A stretch of 64,000 nucleotides of DNA, from positions 19,542-83,541 of the forward strand of contig CAZTTO010000015.1 in assembly GCA_964616465.1 (NCBI GenBank). Reading direction: 5' to 3'. This document shows positions 18,305 through 26,120 of the stretch, piece by piece. Both the position numbers and the translations under genes were made by a program. The stretch is from JAFLBI01 sp964616465. Lineage in GTDB: Bacteria > Bacteroidota > Bacteroidia > Chitinophagales > Chitinophagaceae. The notes under the pieces were generated by a model, which searched no databases, was not told where the DNA came from, and worked only from the letters and a program-made list of their open reading frames with translations. Position 1 is the first letter of the stretch. Every line of letters starts with the position of its first letter.

Positions 18305-19498
18305 TTAACAAGGAAACGGGTCTTTAAAAGAGCCTCCTTTTTCCATTAACTCAATTTCATTTGCATTACATAAACAAGATTCTAGTTCTTGTATAATGAC
18401 AGCCTTGTCCAAATCCTGACCAATAATGACCAATTCATTTTCTCTGTCGCCATATCGCTTATCCCATTTCTTTTCAATAAGCTCTTGGTTTTCAACAAAT
18501 GCAGGATATTGAATTCTTTCACTATAAGGCATGCTGCACCACCAAACACCCGCTTTATCTGCTTTTAAACTTCCCCCTGCCTGGCTCCAATTTAAAGCCT
18601 CATTTTTTCTTGATGCAAGCCAGAATAGACCTTTACTTCTAATAATATTTGCATGCCAGTTTTCATTTATGTAATTCCAAAATCTTTCAGGATGAAATGG
18701 TCTTCTACTTCTATAAACGAAAGAGGTAATTCCATATTCTTCAGTTTCGGGTGTATGATAACCTTTATTTAATTCTTCTATCCAGCCAGCACTCTGAGAG
18801 GTTTTATCAAAATCAAATAACCCAGTATTTAGAATTAGATTGAGAGGAACTTTACCAAATGATGAAGTAATGATTTGAGCTTCAGAATTTAACTTTTTAA
18901 TCAAAGCTTTTATCATGCCCACTTGACCTTCAGTTACTAGGTCGGTCTTATTCAAGATTATCACATTTGCAAACTCAATTTGATCTGTTAGCAAGTTCAC
19001 AATTGTTCTATGATCATCTTGCATATCAGTTAAACTTCTATCCTTAAGAGTTTCAATTGTACTAAAATCTTTTACAAAATTGAAGCAATCAACAACAGTA
19101 ACCAATGTATCAAGTTGGCTTATTTTACTTAAGTCAATTCCTTGCGATTCATCCTGATAAGTAAATGTTTGAGCAACTGGTAATGGCTCACTGATTCCTG
19201 TGCTTTCGATTAATAGATAATCAAACTTTTTTTCAAGGGCAAGCTTTTCAACCTCTCTGAGCAAATCTTCTCTAAGCGTACAACAAATACAACCATTGCT
19301 CATTTCAACGAGTTTCTCTTCCGTCCTACTTAATCCTCCTTCCCTTTGAACAATTGCAGCGTCTACGTTTACTTCACTCATATCATTTACAATAACTGCT
19401 ACTTTCAATCCTTCCTTATTTTGCAATACATGATTAAGTAAAGTAGTTTTACCAGCACCTAAAAATCCACTTAATACTGTTACAGGTAGTTTTTTCAT
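18305..19498 (-). CDS. CobW/COG0523 family G3E GTPase, putative zinc metallochaperone
   Basis: This P-loop GTPase has the G1 motif GFLGAGKTTLLNH (residues 11-23), the family metal-binding motif CICC (Cys70, Cys72, Cys73 in NGCICCTLREDLL), the ESTG motif of G3E GTPases and the NKTD guanine motif. A CobW C-terminal domain follows (about 270-360). At 397 aa it belongs to the long COG0523 group that includes the zinc-responsive ZigA/YciC type, which delivers Zn to client enzymes under zinc limitation. The gene is the last of an operon with MerC and two small proteins; its ATG is 1 nt after the stop of a 50-aa ORF. A palindromic operator overlaps the operon promoter at 20259-20279. A zinc role is inferred from family and operator context. 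Confidence 0.88.
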   Translation of the reverse strand: MKKLPVTVLSGFLGAGKTTLLNHVLQNKEGLKVAVIVNDMSEVNVDAAIVQREGGLSRTEEKLVEMSNGCICCTLREDLLREVEKLALEKKFDYLLIESTGISEPLPVAQTFTYQDESQGIDLSKISQLDTLVTVVDCFNFVKDFSTIETLKDRSLTDMQDDHRTIVNLLTDQIEFANVIILNKTDLVTEGQVGMIKALIKKLNSEAQIITSSFGKVPLNLILNTGLFDFDKTSQSAGWIEELNKGYHTPETEEYGITSFVYRSRRPFHPERFWNYINENWHANIIRSKGLFWLASRKNEALNWSQAGGSLKADKAGVWWCSMPYSERIQYPAFVENQELIEKKWDKRYGDRENELVIIGQDLDKAVIIQELESCLCNANEIELMEKGGSFKDPFPC

Positions 19499-19499
19499 T

Positions 19500-19652
19500 T
19501 TACTTTTTTTTCTGAAATTTTATTGTTTCTTCTTTAAATCTAAAATCTGTACTTGGATCAGAAACAATTCTGACACAAGATGTCTTTAAGGTGAATGCAG
19601 CTATTGAAAAAACAACTACATAAAGAACTATTTTTTTGCTATTTAAATTCAT
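19500..19652 (-). CDS. Small putative membrane or secreted protein (50 aa) in the MerC-CobW operon
   Basis: The minus-strand frame encodes 50 residues: MNLNSKKIVLYVVVFSIAAF, then TLKTSC and a polar tail ending in FQKKK. The first 25 residues look like a signal peptide or single membrane anchor, with a Cys at residue 26 that could be a degenerate lipobox. Its start overlaps the end of the 69-aa gene by 14 nt, and its stop is 1 nt before the CobW ATG, so it fills the only gap in the operon and is likely translationally coupled. No family is recognised. Confidence 0.55.
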   Translation of the reverse strand: MNLNSKKIVLYVVVFSIAAFTLKTSCVRIVSDPSTDFRFKEETIKFQKKK

Positions 19653-19848
19653 ACAAAGCTTGTTGCATCCACTTAATTAAATTCTGAATATGCATTTGCC
19701 CATATAATAGAACCATTTTCTTAGTTTCTTGATTAGTCGAATCAGACAAAACTAGCAGCCTGTTTTGTAGAAACTCCTTATTCAGTTCAATTCCACAATC
19801 AACACTAATACAGTGTTTCCAAGAAATATAGTCGTTAGGAATAATCAT
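19639..19848 (-). CDS. Small conserved-looking protein of unknown function (69 aa)
   Basis: The protein is soluble, has two Cys near the N-terminus (SWKHCISVDCGIEL) and an aromatic, basic C-terminal half. The gene starts 7 nt after the MerC stop and runs into the 50-aa ORF, so it is a middle gene of the MerC-CobW operon. My recollection is that proteins with a similar IPNDYxSWKHC start accompany CobW genes in Bacteroidota, but I could not check this. The Cys/His pair could bind metal (inference). Function unknown. Confidence 0.7.
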   Translation of the reverse strand: MIIPNDYISWKHCISVDCGIELNKEFLQNRLLVLSDSTNQETKKMVLLYGQMHIQNLIKWMQQALYEFK

Positions 19849-19855
19849 ACAACTT

Positions 19856-20239
19856 CTAGTTTACAATACAATGGTGCGACTTTTTCCAGTTTTTTATATG
19901 TGCAAATGTTATCAATACTGCACCTGCAAGTTTTAATACATGTTCTAAAGAATGAAAAATGTGTATGTTGGCAATAAGCATCAAAAGAAAACCAAGTCCA
20001 AATAAAGCTATAATAAGCTTACTTCTATGAAAGTTTTTATACCCTCTCCAAATTGCCCAACTACCAATAATTGCGGTAACCATTATCGTAGCAACTTCTA
20101 ACCACATATTTTCAATGATTTCAATTCCCCAAAGAGGTAAAGTAGAGAAGAAAACGGGGAGAAATACACAATGAATGGCACAAAGGAATGAAGCTCCCAT
20201 ACTTAACCAATCGCCAATAAACATTGATTTTCCTTTCAT
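19856..20239 (-). CDS. MerC-domain membrane protein
   Basis: This 127-aa protein has four predicted transmembrane helices. The MerC signature is present in the first one: WLSMGASFLCAIHCVFLP with Cys20, His23 and Cys24. MerC proteins transport Hg and other soft or transition metals. In Bacteroidota the domain is often seen in zinc-limitation clusters rather than with mercuric reductase, and no merA, merP or merR is present here. It is the first gene of a four-gene operon ending with the CobW GTPase. The C-terminus has His residues (KKSHHC) that may bind metal. Start: the ATG at 20239, 21 nt from the operator-promoter palindrome. Confidence 0.82.
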   Translation of the reverse strand: MKGKSMFIGDWLSMGASFLCAIHCVFLPVFFSTLPLWGIEIIENMWLEVATIMVTAIIGSWAIWRGYKNFHRSKLIIALFGLGFLLMLIANIHIFHSLEHVLKLAGAVLITFAHIKNWKKSHHCIVN

Positions 20240-20258
20240 AGTTAGATGTTAAAATGTA

Positions 20259-20279
20259 TGCAAATATATATTATTTGCA
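20259..20279. promoter_or_regulatory. Palindromic operator overlapping the MerC-CobW operon -7 element
   Basis: TGCAAATA-N5-TATTTGCA is a perfect 8-bp inverted repeat. The minus-strand -7 element TATATTTG lies inside it (20261-20268), so a bound repressor would block the MerC operon promoter. It adjoins a second palindrome at 20276-20290. Fur/Zur-family repressors use AT-rich palindromes of this size; the identity of the factor is inferred. Confidence 0.6.
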
Positions 20280-20290
20280 ACTTAGTTGCA
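20276..20290. promoter_or_regulatory. Second palindrome, TGCAACT-T-AGTTGCA, in the divergent region
   Basis: This is a perfect 7-bp inverted repeat around one central base. With flanks it reads TTGCAACTTAGTTGCATTT, which matches the palindrome at 28241-28263 (TTGCAACATAATTGCAATTT on the minus strand) at 17 of 20 positions. It lies about 20 nt upstream of TACCTTTC (20311-20318), a probable -7 element of the plus-strand ABC operon. Confidence 0.6.
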
Positions 20291-20322
20291 TTTAATATTT
20301 CAATAAATATTACCTTTCGCCT

Positions 20323-20949
20323 GTGAACGCATTAACCACAAAAGACCTCCTCTTTCAGTACAAGGGTGCTAAATCTATTCATTACCCCAATATTAATTGT
20401 ACCTCTGAAGAGCCAGTGTTGGTACACGGACAATCAGGTACAGGTAAAACAACTTTGCTTCATATTCTTGGAGGTATCCTCTCTGGAGGAACTGGGGAAG
20501 TAAATTTGAACGGTGTCAACCTTCTTGGTTTAAATACAAAAGAACTTCAAAAAGTAAGGAGACAACAAATTGGCATAATTTTTCAAACTCCCCATCATGT
20601 TGCTTCTTTGAACGTTCGCGAAAACATATTATTAGGTACGCATGGTAAATTTGATGAAACTCATTTCAATAAAATCATAAAAGCACTTGAAATAGATCAT
20701 TTAATACATAAACAACCCGCAGAAATTAGTCAGGGTGAAAAACAAAGAATGACTATTGCAAGAGCATTGGTTGCTAAACCAGCTTTAGTACTTGCTGATG
20801 AACCTACAAGTGCATTAGACAATGAAAGAGCAGATCGTGTTATTGAACTACTACTTGAACAAACAAAAAATATAGGTAGCTGCCTAATTACCGTAACACA
20901 TGACGATAGAATGAAAGCTTACTTCAAAAAATCAATTTATCTAGCATGA
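20323..20949 (+). CDS. ABC transporter ATPase, LolD/MacB-like (metal-regulated)
   Basis: This 208-aa nucleotide-binding subunit has Walker A GQSGTGKTT (residues 36-44), a signature loop ISQGEKQRMTIARAL (about 133-147), Walker B ALVLADEPTSALD, and the switch His in TVTHDD. The LolD-like ATPases energise FtsX-type permeases, and such a permease overlaps the 3' end by 4 nt (ATGA). The start is a GTG at 20323, just after the presumed -7 element, implying a very short leader. An upstream palindrome is shared with two other operons. With the CxxC protein downstream, the set resembles zinc-responsive ABC systems of the Zrg type known from gammaproteobacteria (from memory). Confidence 0.85.
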   Translation: MNALTTKDLLFQYKGAKSIHYPNINCTSEEPVLVHGQSGTGKTTLLHILGGILSGGTGEVNLNGVNLLGLNTKELQKVRRQQIGIIFQTPHHVASLNVRENILLGTHGKFDETHFNKIIKALEIDHLIHKQPAEISQGEKQRMTIARALVAKPALVLADEPTSALDNERADRVIELLLEQTKNIGSCLITVTHDDRMKAYFKKSIYLA

Positions 20950-22142
20950 GGTGGAAACTAGTTTGGAAAAATTTGTTGCACGATCCGCTTTCTACCACGC
21001 TGAGTTTATTACTTCTCACTGTTGGCGTATCAATCATAACATTGCTATTAGGAATCAAGTATCAAGTCGAAAAAAAACTAGACGGAGATCTTAAAAAGAT
21101 AGACTTAGTAATAGGTGCAAAAGGAAGTCCACTTCAATTAATACTTTCCTCCATTTACCATTTAGATGCACCAACAGGAAACATTTCCTTAGAAGATGCG
21201 AAGGAAATTGCTAGTAACCCAATGGTTGAAACTGCTATTCCATTAGCCTATGGTGATAATTATAATGGATTTAGAATTTTAGGTACCGATAGCAATTGGT
21301 ATCAACTCTACGAAACAAAAATATATGATGGCAAAATGCCTTCCGAAAATATGGAAGTTGTACTAGGATGGCAGGTTGCACAAAAAACTGGACTAAAAAT
21401 TGGTGACTCATTTGAAGGCACACATGGAAATGCTGAACAGGGAGAAGTACATGAAGGCCACCCATATAAAGTGGTTGGAATACTTACTCCTTCTTATAAT
21501 GTAGCAGACCAACTTATAGTAACGAATGTATCCTCTGTTATTGAAATTCATGAAGAGCATGAACACGATCACGCTGAAGAACATGTGCATGCCCATGAAG
21601 AAATAACTGCAATGCTTCTTCAATTTAGATCACCTATGGCAATGATGACAATGCCACGAAAAATTAATGAAGAAACAAATTTTCAGGCTGCTATTCCGAA
21701 CATCGAAATAAGAAGATTACTCAAACTGCTAGATGGCATATTTATAGTTATCCAAGCTATAGGAATTATTGTAATGCTGTTAGCTGGTATTAGTGTTTTT
21801 CTTTCTTTATTTCAAAAATTACAAAGGAGGAAATATGAAATTGCCTTATTGCAATCTATTGGCTATAGCAAATGGTATGTTAGAAGTCTCCTTATCTACG
21901 AAGCCTTTTTATTAGCCATCTTTGGGTATGTCATTGGATTTATATTAAGCCGAATCATCCTTTTCCTTTTAGAAAGTAGTATTGCGCAACAATATGGGTT
22001 GAATGTTTTTTCTTTAGTATGGATGGAAGGTGAATACCTGATTTTTTTAATTACTTTGCTCACTGGAATTATATCTGCAATAATACCTGCTTGGTACAGT
22101 GTCAGAACTTCCATATCTAAAACATTAGCGGATGGCAAATAA
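20946..22142 (+). CDS. FtsX-like ABC permease with a histidine-rich periplasmic loop
   Basis: The 398-aa protein has the MacB/FtsX layout: one N-terminal TM helix (about 15-37), a large periplasmic domain (about 40-265), then three TM helices (about 270-295, 320-345, 365-388). The loop at residues 202-217 reads HEEHEHDHAEEHVHAH, seven His in sixteen residues, an evident metal-binding segment. The gene overlaps the ATPase gene by 4 nt and the following gene by 11 nt. Such permeases act mechanically on periplasmic or outer-membrane proteins rather than moving small solutes. The His loop may sense or hand over zinc (inference). Confidence 0.85.
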   Translation: MRWKLVWKNLLHDPLSTTLSLLLLTVGVSIITLLLGIKYQVEKKLDGDLKKIDLVIGAKGSPLQLILSSIYHLDAPTGNISLEDAKEIASNPMVETAIPLAYGDNYNGFRILGTDSNWYQLYETKIYDGKMPSENMEVVLGWQVAQKTGLKIGDSFEGTHGNAEQGEVHEGHPYKVVGILTPSYNVADQLIVTNVSSVIEIHEEHEHDHAEEHVHAHEEITAMLLQFRSPMAMMTMPRKINEETNFQAAIPNIEIRRLLKLLDGIFIVIQAIGIIVMLLAGISVFLSLFQKLQRRKYEIALLQSIGYSKWYVRSLLIYEAFLLAIFGYVIGFILSRIILFLLESSIAQQYGLNVFSLVWMEGEYLIFLITLLTGIISAIIPAWYSVRTSISKTLADGK

Positions 22143-22578
22143 ATTTATATTAACCGGTATACTAAGCTTTTTCTTCTTTGCAACATGGTCACAAACAGCA
22201 CCAGCTAAACTTACGTGGAAGCAATTACAAGATATTGATTACGAAAGTAAGTTTGTGAAAGAAGCTGATATGGAAGTAATGTTTCCTAAGTTTCCAAGCA
22301 CTATGTTGAAGTTTGATGGTAAAGAAGTAATTGTAGAAGGATTTGTAATTCCATTTGATAAATCAGGCACCAAGGTGGCTCTTTCTGCATATCCTTACGC
22401 CTCCTGTTTTTTTTGCGGAAAAGCAGGTCCTGCTTCAGTATTAACTGTAGAGTTGAAAACTCCTAATAAAAAATACAATACGGACGATTATATCACTTTC
22501 CGAGGCAGGCTAATGTTAAATAGTACGGATATCAAAGAGTTTTACTACGTTCTAAAAGGTGCAGTTGAAATAAAATAG
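22132..22578 (+). CDS. Exported CxxC protein, DUF3299-like (148 aa)
   Basis: A signal peptide (to about residue 20, ending WSQ) precedes a small beta-rich domain. The core motif SAYPYASCFFCGKAGPASVL (C92 and C95) together with VIVEGFVIP resembles DUF3299 proteins, which accompany LolD/FtsX-type ABC genes in metal-limitation operons. The ATG lies inside the last codons of the permease gene, so translation is coupled. The two cysteines could bind metal or form a disulfide. It is convergent with the alkaline phosphatase gene with no gap between the stops. The DUF number is from memory and unverified. Confidence 0.72.
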   Translation: MANKFILTGILSFFFFATWSQTAPAKLTWKQLQDIDYESKFVKEADMEVMFPKFPSTMLKFDGKEVIVEGFVIPFDKSGTKVALSAYPYASCFFCGKAGPASVLTVELKTPNKKYNTDDYITFRGRLMLNSTDIKEFYYVLKGAVEIK

Positions 22579-23985
22579 TTAGACTTCAAGAATACCAAGT
22601 CCCTCAAGAATGAAGTTGTGTAAATAAGTGTTCGGAATGTACCCAGGAAATTTCCAGTCGCCAGGCCCGAACAATGTAAGCTCAACAAAATCCCCCGAGT
22701 GATCCATAGAGCCCCAACCAATAGAAGTATGCTTCATTTGTATATCCGCCAATTGCTTAAATGGCAATTTATAATTATTGTAAATTCCTTGTTCGGTTTG
22801 AATTGAATATTGATTCATTAAGGTAATAGACTCTTCCTTGGTTAATTGTATTCCTTGATAAGTAGCAAATAATTCTTTTAGTTTTTCTGGAGAATCGCTT
22901 GACTTAACTTGTTTTAAAATCCACTCGTTTGTTTGCTTCATTGAAAAAAGCTTCTCAAAATTTTTATCTGCTTTGTCGCCATAAAATAAACCAGGATTTG
23001 CGTTACCATGATCCGTAGTAATAACTAATAAAGTTTCACCATTTTTTTGTGCAAAATCGTATGCTACTCCAACAGCATCATCAAAAGCAAGTTGATCATA
23101 TAATAATGCTGGTGCATCATTTGCATGTGCAGCCCAATCTACTTTACCTCCTTCAATTTGTAAAACAAAACCCCTTTTGTGTTTACTTAATACATCAAGT
23201 GCTTTATGAGTCATTTCTGAAAGAGAGGGAATAGCTAAAGATTGCTGTTTGTTACTTGTGTGATCAACAGCATAAGGCAATCCCCCATCATCAAAAACAC
23301 CTAAAATAGGCTTCCCGAATGAAAAGGAATCGAGTTCTTTCTTGTTTCTTGCAACCTGAAATCCCGCATTTTTAAAGTCTAAAAAAAGATCTCGTTTGTC
23401 GCTTCTTTTTGCAGAAGAAAAATAATCGGCCCCACCACCTAACATTACATCAAATTTTAGGTTGAGGTATTGTAAAGCAATATCATCTTGATTTCCTCTT
23501 TTAGATTGATTCACGCAAAAACCGGCTGGAGTTGCGTGCGTAATTGGAACCGTTGTAGCACATCCTACAGCCAGTCCTTTTGATTTGCACTTTTGAAGAA
23601 TAGGCTTATAGTGTTCCCCATTTACTCCAACATTCAAAGATCCATTGAGTACTTTAAATCCTCCTCCCCACGCAGAACTAGCAGCAGCTGAATCAGTCAC
23701 CAGTGAACTGGCAGATGAAGTATCCATTAACGATCTTCTAATGTGCGCCTGTTGAATAATAGAAAGCCAGTTGCTTGACTTGCCATACTTTCTAGACTTT
23801 AACAAGTGCGCCATGGCAAGTGTACCAATACTCATACCATCGCTTACCATAAAAATGACATTCTTAAATTTTCCTACATGCTTGCTAGAAAGTTGACTTG
23901 TTTGAAATGCATCAGTAAACTGACCTAACCAACTTAAACCCACAGCCCCAACAGTTCCTTTTGATAAAAAGTCTCTTCTTTTCAT
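22579..23985 (-). CDS. Alkaline phosphatase, PhoA family, Tat-exported
   Basis: The N-terminus MKRRDFLSKG is a twin-arginine motif followed by a hydrophobic segment, so the enzyme is exported folded. It is a Zn/Mg phosphomonoesterase. Visible active-site residues: Asp49 in MVSDGMS, the nucleophile Ser99 in TDSAAASSAW, the metal motif DWAAH (Asp-x3-His), TTDHGN and MDHSGD. At 468 aa it is a normal PhoA-family length. It is the last gene of a five-gene operon that begins with an ABC ATPase at 28238 and a palindromic operator, not in the phosphate locus and without a Pho-box-like repeat. Regulation with metal supply rather than with phosphate is therefore suggested. Confidence 0.9.
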   Translation of the reverse strand: MKRRDFLSKGTVGAVGLSWLGQFTDAFQTSQLSSKHVGKFKNVIFMVSDGMSIGTLAMAHLLKSRKYGKSSNWLSIIQQAHIRRSLMDTSSASSLVTDSAAASSAWGGGFKVLNGSLNVGVNGEHYKPILQKCKSKGLAVGCATTVPITHATPAGFCVNQSKRGNQDDIALQYLNLKFDVMLGGGADYFSSAKRSDKRDLFLDFKNAGFQVARNKKELDSFSFGKPILGVFDDGGLPYAVDHTSNKQQSLAIPSLSEMTHKALDVLSKHKRGFVLQIEGGKVDWAAHANDAPALLYDQLAFDDAVGVAYDFAQKNGETLLVITTDHGNANPGLFYGDKADKNFEKLFSMKQTNEWILKQVKSSDSPEKLKELFATYQGIQLTKEESITLMNQYSIQTEQGIYNNYKLPFKQLADIQMKHTSIGWGSMDHSGDFVELTLFGPGDWKFPGYIPNTYLHNFILEGLGILEV

Positions 23986-23994
23986 AAACTGAGT

Positions 23995-24810
23995 TTAAAA
24001 ATTAGCATGTCGGGCGAAAAGCTTTACAGCTTTTACACCTGTTTTAGTAGAGTATTTATTTCGAAGTGATTTATAACGTTGTAAAACCTCGTAAGACTTT
24101 TTATACAATGAACTGTCTTCCACGCTTGGTTGATAACCTTTAGGTATGGCATAAGTAAAATGACCACTTGTTCTTATATAAACGGGAATATGAAAGAAAT
24201 CTCTTGTTACGAATTTACCTGTACTGTCTTGTTGCTTACCAGCTTCCACAAAAAAATCAACCGCATGAGATGGATAGCCAAATAGATATCCATATGATCT
24301 CCATCGGTTATATGATTTTTCATATTCTGTAACAGCAAGTACAGTAGCCGGATCTATATGCTCATTAAAGCCCCACATACTAAAAAATGATTGATGCTGA
24401 GTCATTAATTCTTTCCATCTTTTTTTATTGAATACATAAATTTCAGCGTTTCTATTAGCACTATCCATTCTTGCAAACGGATTGTAAACAAATTGAATAT
24501 TTCTATTTGTAAACAACTGTGTAAATCGTTGATATAAAATCAATTCTCTTTCGTACTTACCTGCAATTAAAGAGTCGGGTATAAACTTAAAAAAATGTAC
24601 ACTGCTCATTGGCTTTATAGGGGACATAATTGAATACAAGGCCTCTCTGTCTAATGCTCTTAACAAAAAAGTATCTGCTAGAGATCGCTCTTCAGTTGAC
24701 AAAGATTTATAAGACTTTACAATGGATCTACCTGGAGAATAACAAGCAGAAAAAAGTCCAACTAAGCAAAATAAAATTGAAAAACGAATTACACATTGAA
24801 TAATACGCAT
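23995..24810 (-). CDS. Lipoprotein of unknown function between ABC permease and alkaline phosphatase (271 aa)
   Basis: The signal peptide ends with the lipobox FSAC (Cys at about 23). The mature domain is rich in aromatic residues, with motifs such as YLFGYPSHAVDFFVEAG and VTRDFFHIPVYIRTSGHF; no known catalytic signature is seen. The gene starts 2 nt after the second permease stop and is followed 9 nt later by the alkaline phosphatase gene, so it is firmly in the operon. It may be the extracytoplasmic partner of the DUF3526-type ABC transporter (inference from position). Confidence 0.75.
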   Translation of the reverse strand: MRIIQCVIRFSILFCLVGLFSACYSPGRSIVKSYKSLSTEERSLADTFLLRALDREALYSIMSPIKPMSSVHFFKFIPDSLIAGKYERELILYQRFTQLFTNRNIQFVYNPFARMDSANRNAEIYVFNKKRWKELMTQHQSFFSMWGFNEHIDPATVLAVTEYEKSYNRWRSYGYLFGYPSHAVDFFVEAGKQQDSTGKFVTRDFFHIPVYIRTSGHFTYAIPKGYQPSVEDSSLYKKSYEVLQRYKSLRNKYSTKTGVKAVKLFARHANF

Positions 24811-24812
24811 AC

Positions 24813-26120
24813 TTAAAGTTCAAGGTATTTTTTAAACTGTACACTATCTACAACCACTTCATTCCATTCATCAAATATCAACTTTGTAGTTATTGAATTT
24901 GATTTTACACGAATTTTCCTTCTGAATTCGAGTATTGCAGATAGGTCACTTTTTGATAAATAATTAAGTCTATTCTGAAACCACATAACAGGATTTATAA
25001 AAGCATATGACTGAAACGCTGAATTCTTTTGTTCCATTGATTGTAGAAAAACCTCTGAAGAACTATCAATATACATCTTATAAAGGCTTCTATATGCTGC
25101 TCCCTTCTTCATAGGATCCGAAATAGAATCAAGCATACCAATTTTCGTTGTACCTAAATCTTTATTTTCAGAAAGTAGTTTTGCTTTTACACTATCATGA
25201 GAAATTGCATAAATACTATCTCGCTTTTCCTCAACCTCTTGCCATTCCGTCATTAAACTGGCTGGATAGCGCATCTGAATCCATTGTTGAACGGTAGCAG
25301 GAATAACCAATACCAGTAAAATCCAAATTGTAATCATTTGGATAGCTTGACTAATTTGACTTGAATTTCTTGAAAGAATGAGTGCATACAATCCCAACCA
25401 ACCCCATAAATAAACCATAGAGAAGAACAAAAATTCTATCCACTCATTACCGAGTACAAAACTGCTACCCATAAAAATTCTAGGCACAATCATTACAATA
25501 ATGAGCCATAGACTTAGAGTTATTCCAATAACCAACACCCTCTTCAACCACCAAGAATTAGTTTCACCAGCTTGAGACTTTATTAGAAGTAATAGTCCAG
25601 CATCTTTTTCAAATGACTGAATATTGTACATTAAGATGATCAGCAACAAGGGCAATAAAAAGAGCCATACAAATGAGAAATCAAAAAAACCACTGACTTG
25701 AAATTCTGCATTAGAAAGTTCAGGAATAAGGTCTTGATCAAATGGCGTACTCCATACAGAGACTTTTTTATAAATCCCTATATCGCTTACCTGACCAGGA
25801 GATAAAACCATTAAAGGATGATTATCATAAATAACATAGTGATTTCCATACCACATTGCCCAAAAAGGATTCTTAATATCTATCCAAGGTCTTTCCTCTG
25901 GACCTGACTTTCCGTTTTTAAACCAACCCAATACTTCTTGCTGTGACTCCGTTGCACTCTTTTGAACCAATGAAATTTGATCTGTCCTGTATTGATAAAC
26001 AACATATCCCTGCCAAACACTGTACAAGGTTGCTGCAAAAAATAGTATAAGTGCAATTACTTTAAACTTACTTTTTGCTATGTGTAAAGTTTCATTTTTT
26101 AATGTTTGAAAAAGGGTCAT
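24813..26120 (-). CDS. ABC-2 type permease, DUF3526-like (second copy, 435 aa)
   Basis: This integral membrane protein has one TM helix near the N-terminus, a long periplasmic segment (about residues 45-150), and a cluster of TM helices from about 155 to 285, followed by a second extracytoplasmic stretch. It is a diverged paralogue of the preceding permease gene (same order of segments, same position of a DUF3526-like loop). The ATG at 26120 overlaps the TGA of the preceding gene by 4 nt; an upstream extension to 26174 would overlap that gene and lacks sense. With the ATPase at 27534-28238 the two permeases would form a heterodimeric ABC transporter. Confidence 0.82.
   Translation of the reverse strand: MTLFQTLKNETLHIAKSKFKVIALILFFAATLYSVWQGYVVYQYRTDQISLVQKSATESQQEVLGWFKNGKSGPEERPWIDIKNPFWAMWYGNHYVIYDNHPLMVLSPGQVSDIGIYKKVSVWSTPFDQDLIPELSNAEFQVSGFFDFSFVWLFLLPLLLIILMYNIQSFEKDAGLLLLIKSQAGETNSWWLKRVLVIGITLSLWLIIVMIVPRIFMGSSFVLGNEWIEFLFFSMVYLWGWLGLYALILSRNSSQISQAIQMITIWILLVLVIPATVQQWIQMRYPASLMTEWQEVEEKRDSIYAISHDSVKAKLLSENKDLGTTKIGMLDSISDPMKKGAAYRSLYKMYIDSSSEVFLQSMEQKNSAFQSYAFINPVMWFQNRLNYLSKSDLSAILEFRRKIRVKSNSITTKLIFDEWNEVVVDSVQFKKYLEL

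Noticed and set aside
19856..20239. Mercury resistance operon (because of the MerC domain)
   Set aside because: No merR, merT, merP or merA nearby; the partner genes are a COG0523 GTPase and small proteins, which fits zinc limitation better.
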